Part shown: positions 24,641 to 33,873 of the stretch, in pieces
Numbering within the stretch: position 1 is the stretch's first letter
Layout of the letters: every line of letters begins with the position of its first letter
Assembly (NCBI RefSeq): GCF_000512205.2
Contig: NZ_CP006644.1
Coordinates: 186,001 to 250,000 of the forward strand
Direction: 5' to 3'
Source of the DNA: Sphingomonas sanxanigenens DSM 19645 = NX02
GTDB lineage: Bacteria > Pseudomonadota > Alphaproteobacteria > Sphingomonadales > Sphingomonadaceae
DNA length: 64,000 nucleotides
Program-made: the position numbers and the translations under genes
The notes under the pieces: generated by a model
What the model saw: the letters and a program-made list of their open reading frames with translations, nothing else
The model's database searches: none
What the model was told of the DNA's origin: nothing

Positions 24641-25678
24641 TCAACCGCCGGACGGTATGGCGGTGGGGGGAGCGGGGCCATCGGCGCGGGTGGCATCGAA
24701 TTCCACCACTTCGGCGGGGCGCATGGCCGTGAAGCGATCCGGAGCGATGCCGCGCGCCGCGAGGCCGGCGGCCAGCCGCAACGCGGGATCCTCCCGCGGT
24801 TCGTCGGTCAGCTTGAACGTGCCCCAATGCATGCCGATGGCGGCACCGGCATCCAGGTCGCGCATGATCTGGATGGCCTCTTCGGGATCGGTATGCTGCG
24901 CCGCCATGAACCAGCGCGGATCATAGGCGCCGATCGGGAGGAGCGCGAGATCGGTGGGGCCGAAGCGGTTGCGCAGATCGCGGAAGATCGCGCCGGTGCC
25001 ATAGCCGGTATCGCCCGCGAAATAGACGAGCGCGCCCTTCGCGCGCAGCATGAAACCGCCCCACAGCGCCATGCGCCGGTCCCCCGGACCGCGCGAGGAC
25101 CAGTGAAGCGCGGGGACGATATGCGTTTCCACGCCGGGCGCGATATCGAAGCGGTCGAACCAGTCTCCCGCCGCGATCCGCGCCTCGGGGATGTGGCGAT
25201 GGATGATGCTGTCGTTGCCGAGCGGCGTGACGATCAGCGGATCGTGCTGTGCCGTCAGGCGCTTCAACGTGGCGATGTCGAGATGATCGTAATGATTGTG
25301 GGACAGCAGGATCGCATCGATCGGCGGCAGATCCTCCATCGCAACGCCGGGCGCGGTCACCCGGCGCGGCCCGGCGAAGGCCAGCGGACTGGCCCGTTCG
25401 GACCAGACCGGATCGGTCAGGATGTTGAGGCCGGCGATCTGGATCAGCAGCGTGGCATGACCGATCATGGTGACCCGCAATCCCGTTACCCGCGCGTCCG
25501 GCACGATGGGGGAGACGGGCACCGATGCCGGCCACTGCGTTTTCGGCGCGGTCCGATACCAGCGCAGCGCATCGCGCAAGCTCCGGTCCGTTTCCGGCTC
25601 GCCGGCCGGGTTCAGGAAACGCAGGCCATCGAAATGGGCGGAGGGCGGACCGGCATAATAGCGGTTGCGGGCAGGCAT
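24641..25678 (-). CDS. MBL-fold metallohydrolase (NAPE-PLD/UlaG-like)
   Basis: 345 aa. The metallo-beta-lactamase metal motif is LLSHNHYDHLD (about residue 127), with further ligands in HIVPALHWSSRG and YFAGDTGYGTG and a late HWGTF. The N terminus (YAGPPSAHFDGLRFLNP) is that of the NAPE-hydrolysing phospholipase D-like group, membrane-associated Zn enzymes. There is no clear signal peptide. Substrate not predictable; a phosphodiester or lactone is likely. It is 46 nt downstream of the SDR gene on the same strand, so possibly co-transcribed. Confidence 0.88.
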   Translation of the reverse strand: MPARNRYYAGPPSAHFDGLRFLNPAGEPETDRSLRDALRWYRTAPKTQWPASVPVSPIVPDARVTGLRVTMIGHATLLIQIAGLNILTDPVWSERASPLAFAGPRRVTAPGVAMEDLPPIDAILLSHNHYDHLDIATLKRLTAQHDPLIVTPLGNDSIIHRHIPEARIAAGDWFDRFDIAPGVETHIVPALHWSSRGPGDRRMALWGGFMLRAKGALVYFAGDTGYGTGAIFRDLRNRFGPTDLALLPIGAYDPRWFMAAQHTDPEEAIQIMRDLDAGAAIGMHWGTFKLTDEPREDPALRLAAGLAARGIAPDRFTAMRPAEVVEFDATRADGPAPPTAIPSGG

Positions 25679-25724
25679 TCGGGGATCGTCTCGATCTGTT
25701 GCGTGGGAACGGGAGCCTTAACGC

Positions 25725-26483
25725 TCAGGCGCTGGCATTGAACCAGGCAATCGCGTCGGCCCCGGCGGGGAGCAGCATCGGACAGTCGGGATCGGTCGCC
25801 GCGCGGAACACCGCTTCGGCCACGTCCTCAGCGGTCGTGAGATCGCCGGACAGGGCAGTCCCCATCATGGCCATGGTCTGGGTGGCGAAGCCGTCATAGG
25901 GCGCGGGGAAGAACCCGCCTTCTTCGATGCGTTTGCGTGCCGTGACCGCAAAATCCGTCGTTGGCGCCATGCCCGGCAGCACCACCCTTGCCCGGATATT
26001 GAATTCGGCAAGCTCCAGCGCCGCGGACTCCGTCAGCGCCGTCATCGCGGCCTTGCTGGCGCGATAGACCGACAGCAGCGGCAGCGGCTTGAGCGTTGCG
26101 CTCGAACTGACATTCACGATCACGCCGGATCGCCGTTCGCGCATCCCCGGGAGCACGGCCTGCATCATCGCCACGGCGCCGAACAGGTTGGTCTCGAACA
26201 GGTCGCGCACCGTTTCCATCGGCGTGCCCTCGATGGCGTTGAGCCAGCCGATGCCGGCATTGTTGACCAGAACGTCGATCGGCCCTGCGTCGGCAACCGC
26301 CGCCGCCACGCTTGCCGCGTCGGTCACGTCGAGCGGCAGCACGCGCAGCGCGTCGGCGGCCGGCAAGGTGCTGGCGGCAGGATCGCGCATCGTCGCGACG
26401 ACCGACCAGCCGCGGTCGAGGAAATGAAGCGCGGTCTCGCGACCGAAGCCGGTCGAGCAGCCGGTGATGAGGATGGTGTTCAT
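25725..26483 (-). CDS. short-chain dehydrogenase/reductase
   Basis: 252 aa classical SDR: TGCSTGFGRETA (cofactor Gly motif), NNAG near residue 85, catalytic Ser in VNVSSSATL, and YRASK (Tyr/Lys) near 150. Divergent from a TetR regulator with a 71-nt shared promoter, the usual TetR/SDR pair controlling an oxidoreductase induced by its substrate. Cofactor and substrate not determined. Confidence 0.9.
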   Translation of the reverse strand: MNTILITGCSTGFGRETALHFLDRGWSVVATMRDPAASTLPAADALRVLPLDVTDAASVAAAVADAGPIDVLVNNAGIGWLNAIEGTPMETVRDLFETNLFGAVAMMQAVLPGMRERRSGVIVNVSSSATLKPLPLLSVYRASKAAMTALTESAALELAEFNIRARVVLPGMAPTTDFAVTARKRIEEGGFFPAPYDGFATQTMAMMGTALSGDLTTAEDVAEAVFRAATDPDCPMLLPAGADAIAWFNASA

Positions 26484-26524
26484 GAAATGCTTCCTTGCGC
26501 CGCAATGGGGATGGAGCGAATATA

Positions 26525-26538
26525 TGAAGGATCATTCA
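26525..26538. promoter_or_regulatory. candidate TetR operator
   Basis: TGAAGGATCATTCA, palindromic at 12 of 14 positions, lies in the divergent SDR/tetR promoter, 17 nt before the TetR ATG and 42 nt before the SDR ATG. Position and symmetry fit a TetR operator; the assignment is inference. Confidence 0.5.
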
Positions 26539-26554
26539 GGTCTGGAATTCGCAT

Positions 26555-27217
26555 ATGAACCGCCCCGCGCCATCGCTGCTTCAGCCCCGGAAAATGCCGC
26601 AGCAGGCGCGATCGGCGGCCACGATCGAGGCGATCTACACCGCGACCATTCAGGTTTTGCTGGCCGATGGCGTCGCGCGCCTCACGACGACGCGGGTGGC
26701 GGCGCGGGCAGGCGTCTCGGTCGGCACGATGTACCAATATTATCCGCACAAGCAGGCGCTGCTCTTCGCGATCGTCGAGCGGCAGATGGAAACGATCAGG
26801 GGCGCCATGCTCGGGGCGGCGGCGCGCCTCGAAGGCTGCGACCTGGCGACGATCGCGGAGGGGCTGGCGACGGCGTGGCTCGACGCGAAGATGGCCGACA
26901 TGGTCTCATCGCGCGCCATTTATGGCATTGCCGCCGAATTCGATCTCGGCGAGGTGATGAGCCGGACGATGGCGCAGATGGTGGAGGTGATCGGCCGGTT
27001 GCTCGCTTCCGCGCCCGATGCGCGCTTCGCCGACGTCAAATCGGTCGGCATCATGCTCGCGACGTTGCTTGGCGGTTCGGTGCGTGTCGCGATGGAAGTC
27101 GAGGCATCCGAGGAAAATCTCGCCTGCCTGCGACGCGAACTGCCCCGCGCCTGCCAGGCGTATCTGGCGGCATCGAACGCGCGCGGCCGGGGCGATGCCG
27201 CCGGGCACTACGAATGA
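26555..27217 (+). CDS. TetR/AcrR family repressor
   Basis: 220 aa. N-terminal HTH: ARSAATIEAIYTATIQVLLA, then RLTTTRVAARAGVSVGTMYQ and YPHKQALL (about residues 17-72), the standard TetR_N domain. The C-terminal domain is helical and specific to the inducer. It probably represses itself and the divergent SDR through the palindrome at 26525. Confidence 0.92.
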   Translation: MNRPAPSLLQPRKMPQQARSAATIEAIYTATIQVLLADGVARLTTTRVAARAGVSVGTMYQYYPHKQALLFAIVERQMETIRGAMLGAAARLEGCDLATIAEGLATAWLDAKMADMVSSRAIYGIAAEFDLGEVMSRTMAQMVEVIGRLLASAPDARFADVKSVGIMLATLLGGSVRVAMEVEASEENLACLRRELPRACQAYLAASNARGRGDAAGHYE

Positions 27218-27306
27218 AATACCAAAAGGCGTAACGAAACGGCCAAGTAGTTTACACGTCCGATCATGGTCCACCCGCCCGTCATATCCGCAAGGGACCA
27301 TGGTTT

Positions 27307-28632
27307 GTGAGAATTGTCGTTACCGCAGCGCCGCTTATAGGCCACCTCAACCCGGTTCTGGGAATTGCACGCATATTGCGGGCAGCGGGGCATGACGTCG
27401 TCGGCTATGCGCCGAGCGTTTTTCGCCGGCAGATCGAGGCGAGCGGTCTCGGCTTTCATCCCTTTCCGGCGGCGGCCGATGTCGATCTGGCCGACATGGA
27501 TCGCGTCTTCCCCGAGCGCCGGACGCTGAAACCGGGCTTTCCGGCGCGCAAGCTGGCGTGGGAGCGGCTGTTCGTGGAACGGATGGAGCCTGAATATGCC
27601 GGGCTTGCCGATCTACTGGAGGCGTTTCCCGCAGACCTGATCATCGCCGAAAGCATGACGTTCGCGACGCTGCCCCTGCTGGCGAGGCGGCGCCCGCACC
27701 GGCCGGCGATCGTGCATCTCGGGGCGACCTTCCTGCAGCTTGGGCGCCCCGACCATGCGCCGATGTTCTCGGGCATGCGCCCTGCGGCCAGCGATGAAGA
27801 GCGCGCCGCCTATGCGCGCACGTTCGCCGAAGCCAGGGCCGCCTGGTTCGATCCGATCGATGCCATGATCAACGATGTGCTGGTGCGGCATGGCTGCCCG
27901 CGTCTGCCGATACCCTTCTATGACGCGATGGTCCTGCTGCCGGACGCGTTCCTGCAGACCGGCGTGCCGGAGCTTGAACTCGGCCGCGGCCCGCTGCCGC
28001 CGTCGATCCGCTTCATCGGCGCCAATCCGCCTGCGCCCGGCATCGTCCCGCTGCCCGCCTGGGCGAAGGATCTGGACGATGGCCGCAGGATCGTGCTGGT
28101 GACGCAGGGCACGGTGGCCAACGCCGATCCCGGCCAACTGATCGTGCCGACGCTGGCGGCGCTGGCCGACGAGCCGGATGTGATCGTCGTCGCCACGACG
28201 GGCGGGCGCCCGATCGAGGCGCTCGGGCCGATCCCGCGCAACGCCCGGGTGGCGCCCTATCTGCCCTATGACTGGTTGATGCCGAAACTGAGCCTGCTCG
28301 TCACCAATGGCGGCTATGGCACGGTCACGCACGCGCTGAGCATGGGCATTCCGATCGTCCAGGCCGGCACGACCGAAGACAAGCGCGAGGTCGCCGTGCG
28401 GATCGACTGGACGGGCGCAGGCATCGCGATCGGCAGCAACGCGCCGACGGCAGAGATGGTCAAGGAAGCGGCGCGTCGCGTGCTCACGACGCCGGCCTAC
28501 GCAGCGAAGGCCGCGCAACTGGCGGACGCGTTCGGCCAGCACGATCCGCGGCAGGTGGTGCCGTCGATTGTCGAAGCGCTGGTGCCGAATGCTGCCGGAG
28601 CAAACGCCGCCCGGCTGGAGATGTCCCAATAG
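27307..28632 (+). CDS. GT1-type glycosyltransferase (macrolide/zeaxanthin glucosyltransferase-like)
   Basis: 441 aa, GTG start at 27307 after AAGGGA. GT-B fold: N-terminal AAPLIGHLNPVLGIARIL with the catalytic-type His, and the C-terminal nucleotide-sugar region TNGGYGTVTHALSMGIPIVQ followed by TTEDKREVAVRIDWTGAG. The usual HGG at the sugar-nucleotide loop reads NGG here. Relatives glycosylate small lipophilic acceptors including zeaxanthin (CrtX), polyketides and flavonoids. A carotenoid role is possible given the crt genes 15 kb away but not shown. It is 89 nt after tetR on the same strand. Confidence 0.85.
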   Translation: MRIVVTAAPLIGHLNPVLGIARILRAAGHDVVGYAPSVFRRQIEASGLGFHPFPAAADVDLADMDRVFPERRTLKPGFPARKLAWERLFVERMEPEYAGLADLLEAFPADLIIAESMTFATLPLLARRRPHRPAIVHLGATFLQLGRPDHAPMFSGMRPAASDEERAAYARTFAEARAAWFDPIDAMINDVLVRHGCPRLPIPFYDAMVLLPDAFLQTGVPELELGRGPLPPSIRFIGANPPAPGIVPLPAWAKDLDDGRRIVLVTQGTVANADPGQLIVPTLAALADEPDVIVVATTGGRPIEALGPIPRNARVAPYLPYDWLMPKLSLLVTNGGYGTVTHALSMGIPIVQAGTTEDKREVAVRIDWTGAGIAIGSNAPTAEMVKEAARRVLTTPAYAAKAAQLADAFGQHDPRQVVPSIVEALVPNAAGANAARLEMSQ

Positions 28633-28964
28633 AAAAGGCCGCGCGTCGGCGGAGCCGGGCGGCTCGGCCATGCCCTCTTTGCGCGATGACTGGCGGCAGG
28701 AGAAAGGCCGGGCGACAGGCGTTGCGCGCCATCGGGCCGGGCGAGGCGAACAGAGGGGCTCGGCGCCGATCGATCGGCTCGGGCGGCTTTCAGCGGATTT
28801 CAGAAGCGGGCGATCGTGTCGGCGAGACAGACGGCGACCGATCGTGCTGCGCTTCGTGCGCGGCGAACGGACAGGATCGGGCGGGGGCCTCGGCCTCGCC
28901 GCCGCAATCCTGTCCGTGCCTGTCGCCCCTTCGCGCATTCGCGCCTGCCGCCGGGCGCGGGCGA
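28633..28964. other. 332-nt gap between convergent genes, no gene recognised
   Basis: It separates the glycosyltransferase (+) from the DUF4019 regulator (-). Open frames here are Arg-rich and lack ribosome sites. No clear terminator hairpin was found by eye. Confidence 0.45.
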
Positions 28965-29744
28965 CTATTCGATCGTCACGCCCACCACGCGCCAACGACC
29001 ATCTTCGCGATCGAGCGAGACCGTCTCCAGCGCGTCGGCCTTGTTGGCGTAGCTGGTCCGGAACTTCACCACCTGATAGCCGGAGGGCGGGGCGGGAAGC
29101 TCTTCCTCGCTGACGAAGGTTCGTGAGATCACCGCACCCAGGGGCGCGCGCACCTTCTGCGATGTCGCAGCCCAGACTTCGGCGGTGTTCAGCTTCTGGA
29201 AGGCCTTGCCGGTCGCCCTGTAGCTTTCCTCCCACTGTTCCTGATCCACCAGCGTCAACCATTGGCGGGCAGCGTTCGCCACCTCGGAATGCGGCGCTTG
29301 CGATGCGGCGGGCGCGGGCGGCGACGCCGTATCTGCCTGGGACAGGGTGACGAGTGCCAGAAAGCCGAGAGCGAGCGTCATGAACAGAACTCCGATGATG
29401 ATCCAGGACGGGCGGTTGGCGCCCGCCACGCCGCTGACCGGCGTGCGTTCCTGATCGGCATCGGGCCGCGCCGCGTCCTCCCCTATTTCCGTGTCCCCGA
29501 GAGAATAGGGGGCCGGGGTCTCAGCGCCCTCGCTCTCCTTTTCCAGCAGCAGGCGCGCCGCCTCACGGCTGCTCGACACCGTCATCTTGCGCCGGGCATC
29601 GCGAAGCCGCTCGTTGATCGTATGGACGGACAGGCCGAGGCTGCTCGCAATCGACTTCGCATCATGCCCCCGCACGATCAGGCGGAGGGTCTGCTTTTCC
29701 TTCTGGGTGAGCCCCCAGAAATCGTCCTGCACCGGCATGGTCAT
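28965..29744 (-). CDS. LuxR-type HTH protein with one TM helix and DUF4019 domain
   Basis: 259 aa from the ATG at 29744; an ATG two codons on is also possible. Residues about 8-70 are a GerE-type HTH (LTQKEKQTLRLIVRGHDAKS, LSVHTINERLRDARRKM). A linker leads to one membrane helix (about 128-150, IIIGVLFMTLALGFLALVTL). The periplasmic C-terminal half matches DUF4019 (ANAARQWLTLVDQEQWEESY, ending RWRVVGVTIE). The layout, cytoplasmic DNA-binding plus periplasmic sensor-like domain, resembles one-component transmembrane regulators. Signal and targets are unknown. Confidence 0.85.
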   Translation of the reverse strand: MTMPVQDDFWGLTQKEKQTLRLIVRGHDAKSIASSLGLSVHTINERLRDARRKMTVSSSREAARLLLEKESEGAETPAPYSLGDTEIGEDAARPDADQERTPVSGVAGANRPSWIIIGVLFMTLALGFLALVTLSQADTASPPAPAASQAPHSEVANAARQWLTLVDQEQWEESYRATGKAFQKLNTAEVWAATSQKVRAPLGAVISRTFVSEEELPAPPSGYQVVKFRTSYANKADALETVSLDREDGRWRVVGVTIE

Positions 29745-29937
29745 ACCCGTCGGGACGTAGGTAAGGCATGGGCGTGCGCCTACCCCAAAAAATTTGTACC
29801 CCCAGCGCCGCGGCCGGACCCGGTCGATATGACGATGGCCGTCCGATGCGCGAGTTCGCTGGGGCCGCCAATCGTCGCGTCGTCGAAATGCCTGGCGGCA
29901 CAACCCCGGCGCGCTGCGCGGACGCGCACCGGCGGGC

Positions 29938-30849
29938 TCAAGGCTGTGCGAGGCGTCCGGCGGCGAAGTCGCGCGCGAGCGCGATAAAGGCCTGGAAGGC
30001 CGCGGAGGAATTGCGCCGATTGGAATAATAGAGGCACAGCGGCACGAGCGGCGGCGTCCAGTCTTCGAGAATGCGCACGAGCCGTCCCGCCGCGATGTCG
30101 TCGCGCACATCGGTTTCCATGAAATAGCCGATCCCCACGCCGCTCGTTACCGCGATCCGGGCCAGGGAGGCTTCGTCGAGGGTCATCGGCCCCTCGACGT
30201 CGAGCTGCAATTCTTCGCCGTCTTTCTCGAACCGCCATCGAAACAATGCGCCATTGGGAAGCCGCACGCGGACGCAGGGGTAAGTGAGCAGTTCCTGCGG
30301 CACTTGAGGGATAGCCCTGCTTTCGAAAAAGGCGGGGGATGCGGCAACCGCCATGCGTCGCTGCTGGCCGAGCGGTATGGCGATCGCGTCGCTGGGCACC
30401 AGATCCGCGCTGCGCACGCCCAGATCGAAGCCCGCCGCCACGACGTCGACAAGCCGCCCCTCGGTGACGAGGTCGATATGAACCTGCGGATAGCGGTGCA
30501 GATAGCTCAGGACCAACGGCGCCATGATCTCGCGTGCAGCCGTCGCGAAGGCATTGATGCGCAACGTGCCGGACGGCGTCTCCTGCTGGGAGCGCGCGGT
30601 ATTCATCGCTTTCTGGATGTCTTCGAGCGCCGGCTTGATCTGCGCGACGAAGATCCGCCCAGCATAGGTGAGCGAGACGCTGCGTGTGGTGCGATTGAAC
30701 AACCGCACGGCAAGCTCCCGCTCGAGCTTTCCCACCGCGTTGCTGATGGCGGTGGTCGACATGCCGAGGTCGAGCGCCGCCGCCCGAAACGAGCCGCACC
30801 GAACGATGGCGAGAACCGCCTCGAGCTCGATCAGCGAATGGCGCGTCAT
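29938..30849 (-). CDS. LysR family transcriptional regulator
   Basis: 303 aa from the ATG at 30849 with GGAG 9 nt upstream; a longer start at 30909 adds 20 non-family residues. N-terminal [54 protein letters not shown]. The C-terminal effector domain is of periplasmic-binding-protein type. It diverges from the NTF2/SDR pair, which it probably controls. Confidence 0.92.
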   Translation of the reverse strand: MTRHSLIELEAVLAIVRCGSFRAAALDLGMSTTAISNAVGKLERELAVRLFNRTTRSVSLTYAGRIFVAQIKPALEDIQKAMNTARSQQETPSGTLRINAFATAAREIMAPLVLSYLHRYPQVHIDLVTEGRLVDVVAAGFDLGVRSADLVPSDAIAIPLGQQRRMAVAASPAFFESRAIPQVPQELLTYPCVRVRLPNGALFRWRFEKDGEELQLDVEGPMTLDEASLARIAVTSGVGIGYFMETDVRDDIAAGRLVRILEDWTPPLVPLCLYYSNRRNSSAAFQAFIALARDFAAGRLAQP

Positions 30850-30875
30850 TGTCCCGATCTCCGTGACAGCCCATG

Positions 30876-30891
30876 TCGATTTGTCTCGATT
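30876..30891. promoter_or_regulatory. direct repeat, possible LysR site
   Basis: TCGATT at 30876-30881 and again at 30886-30891, one helical turn apart, between the LysR ATG and the NTF2 gene. Weak evidence for a regulator contact site. Confidence 0.3.
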
Positions 30892-30945
30892 ATCAGGCGA
30901 AAAGTCCATCGCTAAATAGGCCTCGTCACCGTCGAGGAGATGAAC

Positions 30946-31275
30946 ATGTCAATGGATCTACCCAAGCCGATCGCCGACTATGTCGAGGCAAACGCCCGTC
31001 TCGATATCGACGCTATGTTGAAGCCGTTCCTGCGCGACGCCGTCTTCATCGACAACGGCAAGCACTTCGAGGGACAGGCGGCGATCCGCCGGCTGTTCGA
31101 GGAAGAAGTGATCCCGGTAAAGGCCATCTTCATGCCCGATACCGTTCGAGAAGAAGGCGGCAATGTCGTGGTCGAAGGTCCCGCCCATGGTGACTTCCCG
31201 GGTAGCCCGCTTCGCTTCACCTATCGCTTCACACTGGCGGACGGCGCCATCAAGACGCTGGAGACCACGGTATGA
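30946..31275 (+). CDS. NTF2-like / SnoaL-fold protein
   Basis: 109 aa from the ATG at 30946, 6 nt after GAGGAG. Short cone-shaped NTF2 fold: helix [20 protein letters not shown], then [19 protein letters not shown] and beta strands to LETTV. Such proteins bind or isomerise small molecules, often paired with an oxidoreductase. The next SDR gene overlaps its stop (ATGA). Substrate unknown. Confidence 0.82.
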   Translation: MSMDLPKPIADYVEANARLDIDAMLKPFLRDAVFIDNGKHFEGQAAIRRLFEEEVIPVKAIFMPDTVREEGGNVVVEGPAHGDFPGSPLRFTYRFTLADGAIKTLETTV

Positions 31276-32060
31276 GCATCAAGGCCGATCCCGCCGAGTT
31301 CGCCGGCAAGCGCGTGCTCGTCAGCGGTGGCACCAAGGGTCTGGGCCGCGCCACGGTCGAGCGCTTCCTGGCCGGCGGAGCCCGTGTCGTCACCGCCGCC
31401 CGCACGATCAAGGATCCGATAGAGGGTGTCGAATATGTACAGGCGGACTTGACGACCGCGGAGGGCGGCGAAGCGCTGGCGAAGGCGGCGCTCGATCGGC
31501 TGGGCGGCATCGACATCCTCGCCCATGTCATCGGCGGTTCGGCTTCGCCGGCGGGCGGCTTCGCCGCGCTGACCGATGACCATTGGCTCGCCGAGCTGAA
31601 CCTCAACCTGCTGGCGACGGTCCGGCTCGATCGACTGCTGATCCCGCAGATGCTCGAGCGGGGCAGGGGCATCGTGGTGCACATCACCTCGATCCAGTCC
31701 GTTCTGCCGCTTCCCGAGTCCACGACCGGCTATGCCGCTGCCAAGGCAGCGCTGCGGACCTACAGCAAGTCGATCTCGAAGGAGCTCGGTCCCAAGGGCG
31801 TGCGGGTCAACGCCGTCTCGCCCGGCTGGATCATGACGGAATCCACCGGAGACTTTCTCGAAATGCTCCGGCGCGCGAACGGCGGCACGATCGAGGACGC
31901 GCGTCAGTCCGTGCTTGATGCCTTGGGCGGGATCTCGATCGGGCGCGGCGCCGAACCCGAAGAGGTGGCCGACCTTATCGCCTATCTCGCCTCAGACCGG
32001 GCCGCCGCGATCCATGGCGCCGAGTTCGTGATCGACGGCGGGACCATCCAAACCGTGTGA
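31272..32060 (+). CDS. short-chain dehydrogenase/reductase, coupled to NTF2 gene
   Basis: 262 aa classical SDR: VLVSGGTKGLGRATVERFL, VIGGSASPAGG region in place of NNAG, ITSIQSV with catalytic Ser, and YAAAKAAL. The C-terminal DGGTIQTV is family-like. Start overlaps the NTF2 stop. The usual NNAG tetrad motif is altered to VIGG, seen in some divergent SDRs. Downstream and in frame after its TGA is a remnant of a zinc-type alcohol dehydrogenase. Confidence 0.9.
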   Translation: MSIKADPAEFAGKRVLVSGGTKGLGRATVERFLAGGARVVTAARTIKDPIEGVEYVQADLTTAEGGEALAKAALDRLGGIDILAHVIGGSASPAGGFAALTDDHWLAELNLNLLATVRLDRLLIPQMLERGRGIVVHITSIQSVLPLPESTTGYAAAKAALRTYSKSISKELGPKGVRVNAVSPGWIMTESTGDFLEMLRRANGGTIEDARQSVLDALGGISIGRGAEPEEVADLIAYLASDRAAAIHGAEFVIDGGTIQTV

Positions 32061-32444
32061 GGACGCCGCCCGGCGGGCTGGATGCGAATAAAGCTGACGC
32101 ATGCCAGCCCGAACCGGCCTGACGTTTTCACCCCGCGCGGGCCGGCCGCCCGGGATGATCCGATGCCCTTCCCAAGGATCTTGGGCAATGACGGCGCCGG
32201 GCTGCTCGAAGATGGAACGCCCGTCGCGATCTGTCCGGCGACAGGGGCGGACAGCTGGGAGAGAGATGAAACGATCGACCCGCACTGGCACGTCCCGAGC
32301 GAGCGTGTGCCTGGGACGATGGCGGATTGTTTCGCCGTTCCCAGGCGCAACGCGGCGCCCCTCCCTGCAGGTCTTTCGGCGCTCAACGCATCGCTGCTCG
32401 GTCATGCCCGGCTCACGGCCTATCGAAAAGGCAAGGCGACCTAG
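32061..32444 (+). pseudogene. remnant of a medium-chain (zinc-type) alcohol dehydrogenase
   Basis: Directly after the SDR stop, the same frame reads PAGWMRIKLTHASPNRPDVF, then FPRILGNDGAGLLEDG and HWHVPSERVPGTMADCF...PLPAGLSALNAS up to TAG at 32442. This resembles the N-terminal catalytic half of MDR alcohol dehydrogenases (GHE-type region, here degraded to GND). The Rossmann half and the first residues are missing. A protein of up to 120 aa could still be made from the ATG at 32082, but the family is normally about 330-350 aa, so it is best read as a truncated gene. Confidence 0.65.
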
Positions 32445-33085
32445 ATAGCGGACCAGCCCAAATAGAGCATTCCGATACCGAAACTGTCGACCAGCGCATG
32501 GGCCACGATTAACGCCCATAGGTTCCGGCCGCTGCGGAACCAGGCCCAACTGAAAATCGCCCCGACCAGACCGGTCGTGATGATGCCCGCCAAGCCCTGC
32601 ATGGAATGCGCCAGACCGAACAGGGTGCTGCTCACCAGGATGCTGCACCATTGCGCTTGATTGCTCGAACCGAAGATTTCGGTCAGCTGACGCAAAAGAA
32701 ATCCTCGAAAGAGAATCTCCTCACCCACCGCGGCGCTGACGAGGGCAAATCCGAGGAGTTGGAGCGCCAATTGGGCATTGCCTTTGAGCGCGCCATAGCC
32801 ACTCAGATCGGCGTGGACGCCAAGCAACCAGTTGATTATCGGCGCCACCACTATTGATGATGAAATCACGCCGACCGCAATCGAAATGGCCCAGACCATG
32901 GTCGAACGGAGGGGGTGCCGGCCCAGTCCGACAGGCTGCAGCGACCTTGCCTCGAGAACTGTCCAGATCAATGCTGCACCGGCGAGCATAATCACGCGGT
33001 ACGGGATCGTAACAGGAATAAAGAGAGTGCCAAAAATCAGCGCGATGATCGCCAACCGGACTGGTGTTTTTTGGAGATAAGCCAT
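32441..33085 (-). CDS. CPBP family intramembrane metalloprotease (Abi/CAAX-like)
   Basis: 214 aa, six or seven hydrophobic segments. The four CPBP motifs are present: EEILFRGFLLRQ (Glu-Glu-Arg), FGLAHSM (His), and AHALVDSFG (His/Asn-like). Family members cleave prenylated proteins or act in bacteriocin self-immunity; the bacterial substrate is usually unknown. It overlaps the end of the alcohol dehydrogenase remnant by a few nucleotides, tail to tail. Confidence 0.87.
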   Translation of the reverse strand: MAYLQKTPVRLAIIALIFGTLFIPVTIPYRVIMLAGAALIWTVLEARSLQPVGLGRHPLRSTMVWAISIAVGVISSSIVVAPIINWLLGVHADLSGYGALKGNAQLALQLLGFALVSAAVGEEILFRGFLLRQLTEIFGSSNQAQWCSILVSSTLFGLAHSMQGLAGIITTGLVGAIFSWAWFRSGRNLWALIVAHALVDSFGIGMLYLGWSAI

Positions 33086-33315
33086 GCTGATAATTTCCTG
33101 CTTGCCGGTGCTCGCACGCCACTGATCTCCGCCCTCGTGCGTCCGGGCGAATCATTATCGATGCCGCCGCCGCACCTTTTGAATGCGAGCGTCGGAAGAG
33201 GACGTCGCGCAGCGAAAGGAATCTTGATCACTCGTTTGCGGCGGATGGAGACCGTGACGGATACCCATTGCGCCTCATGCCGATCGCATATAAATTTCTA
33301 TATTGCGATGTCAAG

Positions 33316-33332
33316 TTTCTGTAGGACAGAAA
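33316..33332. promoter_or_regulatory. inverted repeat overlapping the DUF2975 ribosome site
   Basis: TTTCTGT-AGG-ACAGAAA, perfect 7-bp arms, 4 nt before the ATG at 33337. The AGGA that would serve as ribosome site is inside it. It is a good candidate operator for the XRE protein encoded downstream, or a hairpin that limits translation. Confidence 0.55.
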
Positions 33333-33336
33333 TTAT

Positions 33337-33873
33337 ATGCCTTCTGGCAATAACGAAAAATTGGCGAAGTCGGCCACATTGGGCCTTTTCCTGTGCTGGA
33401 TCGCAACGGCCGTGGCGCTCGCGGGCGGCGTGGTGACCATCGTCGGAAGCTTTGACGTCAATGTCGGACAAACGAGATTGCTGATCCGTTTCAATGAACT
33501 TTACGTGCCAGAATATGCCTCGCGAACCGGCGCGCTTTCCTATTTCGCTTTTTCGTACGCCCTTTGGCGCCTCTCAGCATTCTTGCGCCTGTCGCGTGCA
33601 GGCCAGGTGTTCGCGGCGGACACGACGGCGCATTTGCGTGCTTTTGGCCGCTGGCTTCTCATAGCAGCCACTGCAGCGGCCGTGCTGCCGCTGCTGGCTA
33701 TGGCGATACACCAGTTCGCCTTCCTGCCACCCGGCGCGCGGTATGTGCCACCGATACGAATGCCTTTGTTCAATGGCATCTTCGTCATTGCCGTCGCGAC
33801 GTTGGTGATGACGATCAGCCGGGTCATCGACGAGGGCAGGCGGTTTCGCGAAGAACTGGAAGAGATAGTCTGA
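33337..33873 (+). CDS. DUF2975 membrane protein
   Basis: 178 aa with four hydrophobic helices (about 12-35, 60-80, 105-125, 145-165), the DUF2975 layout (LSYFAFSYALWRLSAFL, AGQVFAADTTAHLRAFG, ending ISRVIDEGRRFREELEEIV). DUF2975 genes are nearly always followed by a small XRE regulator, as here (TGATG overlap). Function unknown. The base composition around it is less GC-rich than the rest of the window. Confidence 0.85.
   Translation: MPSGNNEKLAKSATLGLFLCWIATAVALAGGVVTIVGSFDVNVGQTRLLIRFNELYVPEYASRTGALSYFAFSYALWRLSAFLRLSRAGQVFAADTTAHLRAFGRWLLIAATAAAVLPLLAMAIHQFAFLPPGARYVPPIRMPLFNGIFVIAVATLVMTISRVIDEGRRFREELEEIV

Noticed and set aside
22803-24926. A 707-codon plus-strand open frame opposite the S10 peptidase
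   Set aside because: Antisense to a well-supported gene; no family motif.
32441-33085. CPBP protease as a bacteriocin immunity gene
   Set aside because: No bacteriocin precursor or transporter is nearby.
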